NCBI GenBank assembly: GCA_027084145.1
Contig: JALWLM010000180.1
Location: forward strand, 1 to 5,715
Source of the DNA: Crocinitomicaceae bacterium
GTDB lineage: Bacteria; Bacteroidota; Bacteroidia; Flavobacteriales_D; Crocinitomicaceae
Reading direction: 5' to 3'
Length of the DNA: 5,715 bases
Positions 1 to 5,715 of the stretch are shown one piece after another. Every line of letters starts with the position of its first letter. Position 1 is the first letter of the stretch. The position numbers and the translations under genes are program-made. The notes below the pieces were generated by a model. It was not told the origin of the DNA. It was given only the letters and a program-made list of their open reading frames with translations, and searched no databases.

Positions 1-136
1 CTATTTAACATAATATAAATTATAAGACAATAAGTATGTAGATAGAATAACAATAATAACTCACAATCAATCATAGAATTTAATGAAATAATAAGCAACC
101 TTTTTAAAAAAACGAGTAATATTTGTAAATTAATTG

Positions 137-144
137 CATTTTTG
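137..144 (+). promoter_or_regulatory. Weak candidate -7 box upstream of the adhesin gene
   Basis: CATTTTTG matches the Bacteroidota -7 consensus TAnnTTTG at five of six fixed positions and would give a leader of roughly 25 nt. No TTTG -33 element sits at the expected distance: the TTTG at 122-125 is only 11 bp away. The rest of bases 1-173 is AT-rich with no gene or convincing hairpin. The leader before ATG is A-rich (TAATAAAAAGCAG) with no strong Shine-Dalgarno match, as is usual in this phylum. Confidence 0.2.
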
Positions 145-173
145 TTTAATAACTAATATATAATAAAAAGCAG

Positions 174-2903
174 ATGAAATATAAAACACTTTATACAACG
201 TTTTTATTATCTTTTTTATCCATCTTGACATTTTCACAGGTAACCATTAATTTAGGTACAGATACTACAGTTTGTGAAAATTCTACCGTTACAATCACAA
301 ATCCCGTATTAAATCCAAATGGAGTTATTGTATTAAATAATCCGACAAGTATTTCTTTAACGGATGATTCTTATAGTGGAATTATTAATATCGGTTTCTC
401 TTTCGATTTTTATGGTAATACTTACACACAATTAGTTATAGGGTCTAATGGAATTGTTAGTTTTAACTTAGGAAATGCGAATGGCTTTTGTCCTTGGGCG
501 CTTACAGGTGTAGGACCTCTCCCCAATGCGGGATTCGCGACTGCTCAAAATGCTATAATGCCGGTCTATCATGATATTAATCCGAGTAATTTTGCTTCTC
601 CCAACGGAGATATTTTTTATCAAACAATAGGAACTGCTCCCAATCGTATCTTTATTGTGACATGGAAGGACATTACAATGTTCGGTAATAATAATCAATG
701 TACTTATACTTCTTTGATATTATATGAGACCAGTAATATTATTGAAGCACACATTGGTAACAAACCAATCGCTAACTCGGGATGGAATGGGCAATTAGCA
801 ATACAAGCAACAGAAAATGCTGGAGGAACAATAGCACATCCTACTCCGGGAAGAAATAATACAATTTGGACAGCAATATCTGACGGAAAAAGATGGACTC
901 CTACTTCTCCAACGAATACCTCAAATTACACAATTTCAACAGTTCCTTATATACTAATTTTAAGTGGGAACAGTGCAACCAATGTACAATGGGAATCAAC
1001 AACAGGACAAACTTATCCATATAATAACGGTGTTTTAAATGTTACGGCAACAAATACGACCGTTGGCTACTTTTTAAGTGGTGTAACTTGTGGCCAGTCA
1101 TTAGGAGCAATATCTGACACATCGTTCATTACAGGGGTTTCCGTAACTGTTTCTGCAGTAGGCACAGATGATATTTGTTCTGCAGGTTTAGGGACAGCTA
1201 CGGCAACAGGGTCTGGGGGTACGCTCCCCTACTCTTACCAATGGAATGATCCGAATAATCAAACAACACAAACGGCAACAGGACTTACGGCAGGAACATA
1301 CACTGTTACAATAACAGATGGAATGGGATGTACATCGACAGCAAATGTAACTATTGGGGATACCCCCGCTACATTTTCAGGTGATTCAACTTTAGTTTCT
1401 TGTCCCGGAGGAAATGACGGTACGGCAACAGCATATATGACTCCTCAATTAGGGAATGTAATTACCTATCAATGGGATGATCCGAATAATCAAACGACAC
1501 AAACGGCAACAGGACTTTCGGCTGGAACATACAATTGTATTGTTACTTCAGACATCGGTTGTCAAAGTACAGTTACTGTTACAGTTACTGAAATTCCGGG
1601 AATGGTAGCCAATACGATAAATACTGTGGATGCTACATGTAATAGTTTAAATGATGGAATTATAGAAATAGCAGTAACTGATGGTACTCCCCCCTACTCT
1701 TATTCTTGGGACAATTCTAATAGTACAACAAACATTGCTAATGATCTTTTAGCAGGTACACACACCATTACAATTACAGATGCAAACGGATGTGTAATAA
1801 CACATACGGAAACAATCGGTGAACCCCCTGCCCTTGATATTACATTTATTACACCTGACACGATGATTTGTCCTGAAAACGCAATAACATTACAAGTTTC
1901 CGGAACAGGAGGTTCTTCACCTTATACTTTTACATGGACAACGGGAGGGCAAACGATAGGTACAGGAACATCTATTGTTGTTGATCCGGATGTTACCAAT
2001 ACGGTTTATTGTGCGGAATTATCTGAAGCATGTGGTTCTCCTACAGACCAAGAATGTGTCAATGTTTATTTCCCTACTCCAATTGTACCTTCTGCTATTC
2101 CCGATACAATGACAAAATGTGTTCCCGATACATTTTATTTCACGAATACTTCTACAAACGCAAATGAAATAGCAACAACTTTTTGGGAATATGGAGATCG
2201 ACCAACTCATAATGAATTGGTAAACGGTGCACAAAGTGTAGCTCATTATTATGATGCAATAGGATTTCATGATATAACAATGACAATAACCTCTATCTAT
2301 GGTTGTGTTTACACTGATACAATGAAAAACCTTATAGAAGTACTCCCTTCTCCTATTGCTGATTTTAACTTTTCCAAAAACCCAACAACAATCTTTGAAA
2401 CAAATATCTTGATGCAAGATAAGTCTTCATACGATGTTGTCAATTGGTATTGGACAGCTACAGGAGGACAGCCCACTACTAGTACACAACAAAACCCTAC
2501 GTTCCATTTCCCTGAAGGTGAAGAAGGAATTTATCCTATAACGCTTGTTGTTGAAACAGATAGAGGCTGTACAGATACCGTTAAGTATAATTTACACGTT
2601 GTACAAGATGTATTGTTCTTTGCTCCTAATGCTTTTACTCCTGACGGTGATGAACATAATCAAATATGGAAACCGATCATTAATGGTATTGATATTTATG
2701 ATTTTGAATTATTAATCTTTAACCGCTGGGGTGAAGTAATCTGGGAAAACCATGACCCTAATGTCGGATGGGATGGAACATACAACGGTAGAATCGTTCC
2801 AAACGACACTTATACTTGGATCGCAAAAGTGAAATTACCTAACAGTGATGAAAAAAGAACTTATAAAGGTCATTTCGTTCTACTAAAAGGAAATGGAAAT
2901 TAA
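174..2903 (+). CDS. Secreted SprB-repeat/PKD adhesin-like protein with T9SS type B (gliding motility-associated) C-terminal domain
   Basis: This 909-residue protein is predicted to cross the inner membrane by Sec and the outer membrane by the type IX system, acting as a surface or released adhesin-like protein. Residues 1-21 are a signal peptide (Lys-rich start, Leu/Phe core, TFS|Q site), leaving Gln22 as the mature N-terminus. Residues about 25-45 and 260-325 resemble two halves of one Ig-like module around a beta-rich domain (about 46-258). Three SprB repeats follow (326-394, 401-471, 480-548), then an Ig-like module (about 552-632) and two PKD-like modules (about 635-723, with WEYGD at 671-675, and 725-810). 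The sorting domain at about 811-906 carries FAPNAFTPDGD, IFNRWGEVIWE and GWDGTYNG, typical of the CHU_C/TIGR04131 family. The start is supported by the signal peptide directly after ATG. Domain types are confident; the ligand is unknown, and the size and lack of motor genes nearby do not make it a gliding protein as such. No clear terminator follows. Confidence 0.93.
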   Translation: MKYKTLYTTFLLSFLSILTFSQVTINLGTDTTVCENSTVTITNPVLNPNGVIVLNNPTSISLTDDSYSGIINIGFSFDFYGNTYTQLVIGSNGIVSFNLGNANGFCPWALTGVGPLPNAGFATAQNAIMPVYHDINPSNFASPNGDIFYQTIGTAPNRIFIVTWKDITMFGNNNQCTYTSLILYETSNIIEAHIGNKPIANSGWNGQLAIQATENAGGTIAHPTPGRNNTIWTAISDGKRWTPTSPTNTSNYTISTVPYILILSGNSATNVQWESTTGQTYPYNNGVLNVTATNTTVGYFLSGVTCGQSLGAISDTSFITGVSVTVSAVGTDDICSAGLGTATATGSGGTLPYSYQWNDPNNQTTQTATGLTAGTYTVTITDGMGCTSTANVTIGDTPATFSGDSTLVSCPGGNDGTATAYMTPQLGNVITYQWDDPNNQTTQTATGLSAGTYNCIVTSDIGCQSTVTVTVTEIPGMVANTINTVDATCNSLNDGIIEIAVTDGTPPYSYSWDNSNSTTNIANDLLAGTHTITITDANGCVITHTETIGEPPALDITFITPDTMICPENAITLQVSGTGGSSPYTFTWTTGGQTIGTGTSIVVDPDVTNTVYCAELSEACGSPTDQECVNVYFPTPIVPSAIPDTMTKCVPDTFYFTNTSTNANEIATTFWEYGDRPTHNELVNGAQSVAHYYDAIGFHDITMTITSIYGCVYTDTMKNLIEVLPSPIADFNFSKNPTTIFETNILMQDKSSYDVVNWYWTATGGQPTTSTQQNPTFHFPEGEEGIYPITLVVETDRGCTDTVKYNLHVVQDVLFFAPNAFTPDGDEHNQIWKPIINGIDIYDFELLIFNRWGEVIWENHDPNVGWDGTYNGRIVPNDTYTWIAKVKLPNSDEKRTYKGHFVLLKGNGN
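1149..1817 (+). repeat. Three tandem SprB-type repeats within the adhesin
   Basis: Three modules of about 70 residues occupy residues 326-394, 401-471 and 480-548 of the adhesin. Each follows the SprB pattern: an N-terminal Cys, a stretch ending in Y-x-W, a hydrophilic turn, a (L)xAGT(Y/H) strand and a final G-C. The Cys pairs C335/C386, C410/C463 and C489/C540 have near-constant spacing (51, 53 and 51 residues), consistent with one disulfide or paired surface position per module. The second module has an additional Cys (C455) and lacks the usual PPYSY motif, having NVITYQW instead, so it is the most divergent at its front. SprB repeats are known from the Flavobacterium johnsoniae gliding adhesin SprB and many Bacteroidota surface proteins. 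What they bind here is not visible. Confidence 0.85.
1239..1533 (+). repeat. 64-bp near-identical direct repeat in SprB modules 1 and 2 (1239-1302 and 1470-1533)
   Basis: The two 64-bp copies lie 231 bp apart, in phase with the SprB modules. By eye they differ at 4 of 64 positions: two silent changes and two that alter residues (Asn to Asp, Thr to Ser). They encode the QW(N/D)DPNNQTTQTATGL segment through AGTY. DNA on both sides of each copy is clearly diverged, and the third SprB module does not share the block. The sharp edges suggest recent gene conversion or partial duplication rather than protein-level conservation alone. Recombination between copies would delete or add exactly 77 codons and keep frame. 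Confidence 0.85.
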
Positions 2904-2933
2904 TCGTAGTAATAACAGTATGCTTCTTTTTAT

Positions 2934-2941
2934 TAAGTTTG
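2934..2941 (+). promoter_or_regulatory. Candidate -7 box (TAAGTTTG) for the DUF4197 lipoprotein gene
   Basis: TAAGTTTG is a perfect match to the Bacteroidota sigma factor -7 consensus TAnnTTTG, within the 63-bp gap between the adhesin stop and the next start. Transcription would begin near 2947, giving a leader of about 20 nt. No TTTG is visible at the expected -33 position (about 2911-2914), so support rests on the -7 box and its placement. The same bases form a 7-bp inverted repeat with 2958-2964 (TAAGTTT/AAACTTA, 17-nt spacer), probably by chance. Confidence 0.4.
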
Positions 2942-2966
2942 TATTGTAATTAATATAAAACTTAGC

Positions 2967-3707
2967 ATGAAAAATAGAAACTTAATTTTAGGAATATCAT
3001 TGTTTTTTATCACTTCTTGTGATACCTTGGAGCAGGCGGCAGGAATTGTACTTGATACAACTGAAGAAAACACCTCTACTCCGGCCTTGACGAATGATGA
3101 AGTAATCAAAGGTTTAAAAGAAGCTTTAAATGTAGGAATTGAAAATGCGGTTTCATTTACTTCCGTTACAAACGGATTTTTAAATAACACGGAAATTAGA
3201 ATCCCCTTTCCCGAAGAAGCTGTAAAAGTCAAAGAAAAAGCATTGGAATGGGGCTTAGACGGACAAGTGGAAAAGTTTGAAAACACACTTAATCATGCAG
3301 CTGAAGAAGCAACAAAAGAAGCTTTACCCATATTTAAAGATGCTATTTTAAATATGTCTATTCAAGATGGATTTAATATTTTGAACGGAGGTGATGGAGC
3401 AGCAACTCAATTCTTAAAAGAAAATACAAGCTCTCAATTAATAGAAGCATTTAGCCCGAAAGTAGAAGAAGCAATAAAAAAAGTCAAACTAACAGAATAT
3501 TGGGAGCCCATCATTTCCAAGTATAATATTGCTATGAGCGTTACGGGTGGTGAAAAATTAAACCCCGATTTGAATGCATATGTAACACAAAAAGCAATAG
3601 ACGGTTTATTTATCATGGTTGAGAAAGAAGAGAATAAAATTAGAAAAGACCCTGCTGCAAGAGTTACCGATATACTGAAAAAAGTATTTGGAAGTATTCA
3701 ACAATAA
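2967..3707 (+). CDS. DUF4197 domain-containing lipoprotein
   Basis: This 246-residue protein has a lipoprotein signal peptide: a charged start (MKNRN), a hydrophobic core and the lipobox ITSC ending at Cys18, the predicted lipidated residue. The mature part is mostly helical and matches DUF4197 over nearly its whole length. Landmarks are GLKEALNVGIENAV (49-62), NGFLNN then IRIPFPEE (69-84), NHAAEEAT with ALPIFKDAI (109-127), NMSIQDGFNILNGGDGAAT (129-147), DLNAYVTQKAIDGLF (201-215), EENKIRKDPAAR (221-232) and a terminal LKKVFG. Length is normal for the family, which occurs in Proteobacteria and Bacteroidota and whose function I do not know. Asp at +2 signals inner-membrane retention in E. coli, but that rule should not be carried over to Bacteroidota; I infer only a membrane-anchored periplasmic location. 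The gene appears monocistronic, with a candidate promoter before it and a terminator 24 bp after the stop. Family assignment is from memory of conserved motifs. Confidence 0.88.
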   Translation: MKNRNLILGISLFFITSCDTLEQAAGIVLDTTEENTSTPALTNDEVIKGLKEALNVGIENAVSFTSVTNGFLNNTEIRIPFPEEAVKVKEKALEWGLDGQVEKFENTLNHAAEEATKEALPIFKDAILNMSIQDGFNILNGGDGAATQFLKENTSSQLIEAFSPKVEEAIKKVKLTEYWEPIISKYNIAMSVTGGEKLNPDLNAYVTQKAIDGLFIMVEKEENKIRKDPAARVTDILKKVFGSIQQ

Positions 3708-3731
3708 TGATTAATTTTTGATTTTTTGAGG

Positions 3732-3757
3732 GCGGCATTAATATGTCGCTTTTTTTT
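3732..3757 (+). terminator. Rho-independent terminator after the DUF4197 gene
   Basis: A 7-bp stem GCGGCAT/ATGTCGC (3732-3738 with 3743-3749, including one G-U pair) encloses a TAAT tetraloop and is followed at once by eight T residues (3750-3757). It begins 24 bp past the lipoprotein stop. This is the clearest terminator in the window and the GC-richest patch of its intergenic region. The upstream flank is also T-rich, not A-rich, so it should work only in the plus direction. Confidence 0.85.
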
Positions 3758-3758
3758 G

Positions 3759-3766
3759 TATCTTTC
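3759..3766 (+). promoter_or_regulatory. Candidate -7 box (TATCTTTC) for the nucleoside phosphorylase gene
   Basis: TATCTTTC matches TAnnTTTG except for the final base and begins one base after the U-tract of the preceding terminator. A start site near 3772 would give a leader of about 14 nt before ATG at 3786. Any -33 contact would fall inside the terminator hairpin, where no TTTG is present. The leader contains no clear Shine-Dalgarno sequence. Confidence 0.4.
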
Positions 3767-3785
3767 CTCCTCAAAATAATCAACT

Positions 3786-4652
3786 ATGCAGTATCCTCAT
3801 TCCGAATTAGTTTTAAATGATAAAGGGCAAGTTTACCACTTGGGGTTATTTCCGGAAAATATATCTGACAACATCATTCTTGTCGGAGATCAAGATCGTG
3901 TACACCTTGTTGCTGATTTTTTTGACAGTATAGAACATTATTCTCAACATCGTGAATTCGTCTGTAAGACAGGAATTTATAAAAATAAACGTGTGAGTGT
4001 TTTATCTACAGGAATTGGTACTGACAATATTGACATTACAATCAATGAATTAGATGCTTTAGCAAATATCAATTTAAAAGAAAGAAAAGATTTCGGCGAG
4101 TTTAGATCATTAAATTTAATTCGTATCGGTACTTGTGGTATATTACAACCTGACATTCCTGTTCATTCTTATATTCTATCTGAATACGCTTTTGGCTTGG
4201 ATAATGTAGCTCATTTTTATGATATTCATTTCACCGATAACGAAAAAAAGCTCAATGATAAAATCAATAAACACATCAAGCTTCCGGAAACTATTAAAAC
4301 ATATACGGTAAAATCATCAGAGTTATTGACAAATAAGCTAAATTCCGAGAAAACATTTAAAGGAATTACAATTACAAGCAGTGGATTTTATGGACCACAA
4401 GGAAGAGAACTTCGTTTAAAGAAAAGCTCTGATGCCCTAGGAGAAAAACTAACGAGTTTTATAGATGATTCGGGTGTTCAAATTACTAATTTTGAAATGG
4501 AAAGCTCTGCCCTGTTTTCATTAGGGAAAGCATTAGGACATCAGTGTACAACAATATGTCTGGGAATTGCAAACCGTCCGAACAAAGAGTTTAGCAAAGG
4601 ATACAAAGAAGAAATGAAACAGTTGATAAAATACGTATTAGAACGTATCTAA
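3786..4652 (+). CDS. Nucleoside phosphorylase, uridine phosphorylase type (NP-I family)
   Basis: This cytosolic enzyme is predicted to cleave a nucleoside, probably uridine, with phosphate to give the free base and ribose 1-phosphate for pyrimidine salvage. The 288-residue sequence shows NP-I signatures in order: GDQDR (34-38) and HREF (55-58) for phosphate contacts, STGIGTDNID (74-83), RIGTCG (113-118; Arg113 and Thr116 align with E. coli Udp Arg91 and Thr94), FYGPQGR (201-207) and FEMES (236-240) for ribose. Gln205 and Arg207 match the Q-x-R pair (Gln166/Arg168) that reads uracil in E. coli Udp, favouring uridine over purines. The usual Pro of GDP is Gln36. It is longer than E. coli Udp (253 aa), with an extra N-terminal segment (SELVLNDKG-VYHL) and an insertion near 96-110, both familiar in Bacteroidota members, which supports the ATG used. 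It follows a terminator, so is probably transcribed alone. Exact specificity (uridine, thymidine or broader) is inferred. Confidence 0.92.
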   Translation: MQYPHSELVLNDKGQVYHLGLFPENISDNIILVGDQDRVHLVADFFDSIEHYSQHREFVCKTGIYKNKRVSVLSTGIGTDNIDITINELDALANINLKERKDFGEFRSLNLIRIGTCGILQPDIPVHSYILSEYAFGLDNVAHFYDIHFTDNEKKLNDKINKHIKLPETIKTYTVKSSELLTNKLNSEKTFKGITITSSGFYGPQGRELRLKKSSDALGEKLTSFIDDSGVQITNFEMESSALFSLGKALGHQCTTICLGIANRPNKEFSKGYKEEMKQLIKYVLERI

Positions 4653-4661
4653 CAGATTTGA

Positions 4662-5699
4662 TTAAAAACGGTTTAAAAATTTCAATCTATCTTTTTTTAG
4701 TCCAAATCGTTTTCCAAATGATATTCTAAAACTATAAGATTGAAAATTCAGTCTTAATTCATTTTTTATTTTTATTGTTTTAAAGTCTGTATCCAAATGC
4801 ATCATGAGAAAAGAACCGGGTTTATTCCATCCGACAGAAAATCTTAAATCTAATCTTGGTTGTAAAAATAAATTAGCTCTTGATTTATTACCGAATTTAT
4901 AATGTTTTAATTGAATTGCTGCTCCCAGCCCTCCAAACATTGAAGCTTGAAATTTGTTCCATCGTTTCACTAAAATATATCCCGGAATTACTCCCAAATC
5001 AATAGCTCCTATTTTAGATATTTTATAAAGATCGAGAGAGTCATTTTGAATTTCTTCTGGGATTAACATCGAACTATTTGCTTTAACTCTAAAAATATCA
5101 AACGTTCCTTTTAAATAAAATGTTTTTACAAATTCCCTCTTTTTGTAATGCCCTATTCTACCTAATAAAGCATGCATACTAAATTCCGGATTAAAAAAAT
5201 GCCAAAAATTGACAGATAAATCATTCGATTGAATCTCAGGATAAATTACATTCGGAGTTTCTTGGGTTAATGTGGTATCCCATTCATATTGATTTATAAT
5301 AGCATATCCTTTAAAACCTTGATAATCTAAATTGAAAAAATTGTGTTTTAAGCTAAAACGTAAAGAGAAATCCCCTGACATTGTTCTTCCTTTAATTTCA
5401 GGAGGTTCCATATATTTAGGCAAAGAAACACTAAAACGAAGTGCTAAGACTTTATATGCAAAACCAAAACCAAAATTCAAATGCATATTATGTTCATAAG
5501 ATAAACTATTGATTCCTTTTGTGAATTTTCCTTGAATTGTAAATGGAGAAGCATGCCATCCTAAATCACAAAAAAGAGTCAACTTATCACGGTACAAAAC
5601 ATAAGGTATGGTATCTTTTTCTTGTGCAGAAATCGTAGAGCAATTGATTATAACAATCAATAGAGTGAAATAGAGCCTCAATGTTTTCTTTGTCTTCAT
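4662..5699 (-). CDS. DUF4421 family protein, probable outer-membrane beta-barrel
   Basis: This 345-residue exported protein begins with a Sec signal peptide: basic MKTKKTLR, a hydrophobic core and an ISA|Q site that leaves Gln26 first. The rest is rich in alternating polar and hydrophobic/aromatic strands with no long hydrophobic helix, as in a beta-barrel. It resembles DUF4421: YVLYRDKLTL (32-41), a paired strand LNFGFGFAYKVLALRFSVSLP (74-94), NLDYQGFKGY (123-132), FFNPEFSMHALLGRIGHYKKREF (168-190, the region usually read as FN..FSY.A...Q.KS), MLIPEE (211-216) and GVIPGYIL (236-243). The chain ends in Phe, a feature many barrel proteins use for assembly, after a basic tail (about 331-345). 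Length is typical of the family. Its function is not known to me; one could not tell transport from structure here. It converges on the phosphorylase gene with 9 bp between stops. Only 16 bp of upstream sequence is present, so its promoter lies outside the window. Confidence 0.8.
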   Translation of the reverse strand: MKTKKTLRLYFTLLIVIINCSTISAQEKDTIPYVLYRDKLTLFCDLGWHASPFTIQGKFTKGINSLSYEHNMHLNFGFGFAYKVLALRFSVSLPKYMEPPEIKGRTMSGDFSLRFSLKHNFFNLDYQGFKGYAIINQYEWDTTLTQETPNVIYPEIQSNDLSVNFWHFFNPEFSMHALLGRIGHYKKREFVKTFYLKGTFDIFRVKANSSMLIPEEIQNDSLDLYKISKIGAIDLGVIPGYILVKRWNKFQASMFGGLGAAIQLKHYKFGNKSRANLFLQPRLDLRFSVGWNKPGSFLMMHLDTDFKTIKIKNELRLNFQSYSFRISFGKRFGLKKDRLKFLNRF

Positions 5700-5715
5700 A
5701 CGACTGCTATAATAT

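Noticed and set aside
468..698. Minus-strand open frame of 76 codons inside the adhesin gene
   Set aside because: It lies wholly within the strongly supported adhesin reading frame, has a cysteine/arginine/isoleucine-rich random composition and no recognisable domain.
2019..2417. Minus-strand open frame of 132 codons inside the adhesin gene
   Set aside because: It is antisense to the PKD-coding part of the adhesin. Its very high Cys and Ile content is what the reverse complement of Thr-rich codons produces.
2934..2964. Inverted repeat TAAGTTT/AAACTTA before the DUF4197 gene as an operator
   Set aside because: The 7-bp AT-rich arms with a 17-nt spacer are expected by chance in DNA of this composition, and no regulator gene is nearby.
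2933..3286. Minus-strand open frame of 117 codons over the DUF4197 gene
   Set aside because: It overlaps the conserved lipoprotein frame almost entirely and shows no signal, domain or promoter of its own.
3434..3616. Minus-strand open frame of 60 codons inside the DUF4197 gene
   Set aside because: It is a shadow of the most conserved DUF4197 region, without a supporting start context.
4628..4648. Inverted repeat ATACGT/ACGTAT that could end the minus-strand DUF4421 transcript
   Set aside because: The 6-bp stem has only two G-C pairs, the T-run on the minus strand is about four bases, and it falls inside codons of the phosphorylase. It is too weak to call a terminator.
4662..4676. Possible bidirectional terminator TTAAA-AACGG-TTTAA between the convergent genes
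   Set aside because: The stem is five A-T pairs only and would not be stable.
1..5715. A new defence, mobile or biosynthetic system
   Set aside because: No transposase, integrase, nuclease, toxin-antitoxin pair, CRISPR repeats, tRNA attachment site or terminal inverted repeats are visible. The four genes belong to recognisable families and do not form an operon.

Overview
The window looks like ordinary chromosome from a member of the Bacteroidota, most likely a flavobacterium-like, free-living aquatic lineage. Four things point there. The DNA is AT-rich (roughly one-third GC by eye). There is a large adhesin-like protein with SprB repeats and a type B type IX secretion (T9SS) C-terminal domain, a system restricted to the Bacteroidota/FCB group. 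Two genes encode signal peptides predicted to leave glutamine as the first mature residue, the 'Q-rule' known for this phylum. Candidate promoters resemble the Bacteroidota -7 box TAnnTTTG, with A-rich leaders in place of strong Shine-Dalgarno sites. The genus cannot be fixed from the sequence alone.

Layout. Bases 1-173 are AT-rich non-coding DNA holding the leader, and perhaps the promoter, of the first gene. Bases 174-2903 (+) encode a 909-residue secreted multidomain surface protein: signal peptide, an immunoglobulin-like module apparently split by a large beta-rich domain, three SprB repeats, another Ig-like module, two PKD-like modules and the T9SS type B sorting domain. Bases 2967-3707 (+) encode a DUF4197 lipoprotein with a perfect TAnnTTTG box in front and a clear intrinsic terminator behind. 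Bases 3786-4652 (+) encode a uridine phosphorylase-type nucleoside phosphorylase. Its candidate -7 box begins one base after the U-tract of that terminator. Bases 4662-5699 (-) encode a DUF4421 outer-membrane beta-barrel-like protein that converges on the phosphorylase with 9 bp between the stop codons.

How the genes relate. Three of the four products are exported (secreted adhesin, lipoprotein, probable outer-membrane barrel); only the phosphorylase is cytosolic. I see no operon: the three plus-strand genes are separated by 63 and 78 bp gaps containing promoter- or terminator-like signals, and the fourth is on the other strand. There is no shared pathway, mobile element, tRNA, rRNA, CRISPR array or defence module. 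I found no convincing new multi-gene system. The points most worth a second look are a 64-bp, 94% identical DNA block shared by two SprB repeats, the split Ig-like architecture at the adhesin N-terminus, the compact terminator-promoter junction at about 3732-3766, and the two domain-of-unknown-function proteins. There is no gene-free stretch longer than 173 bp.
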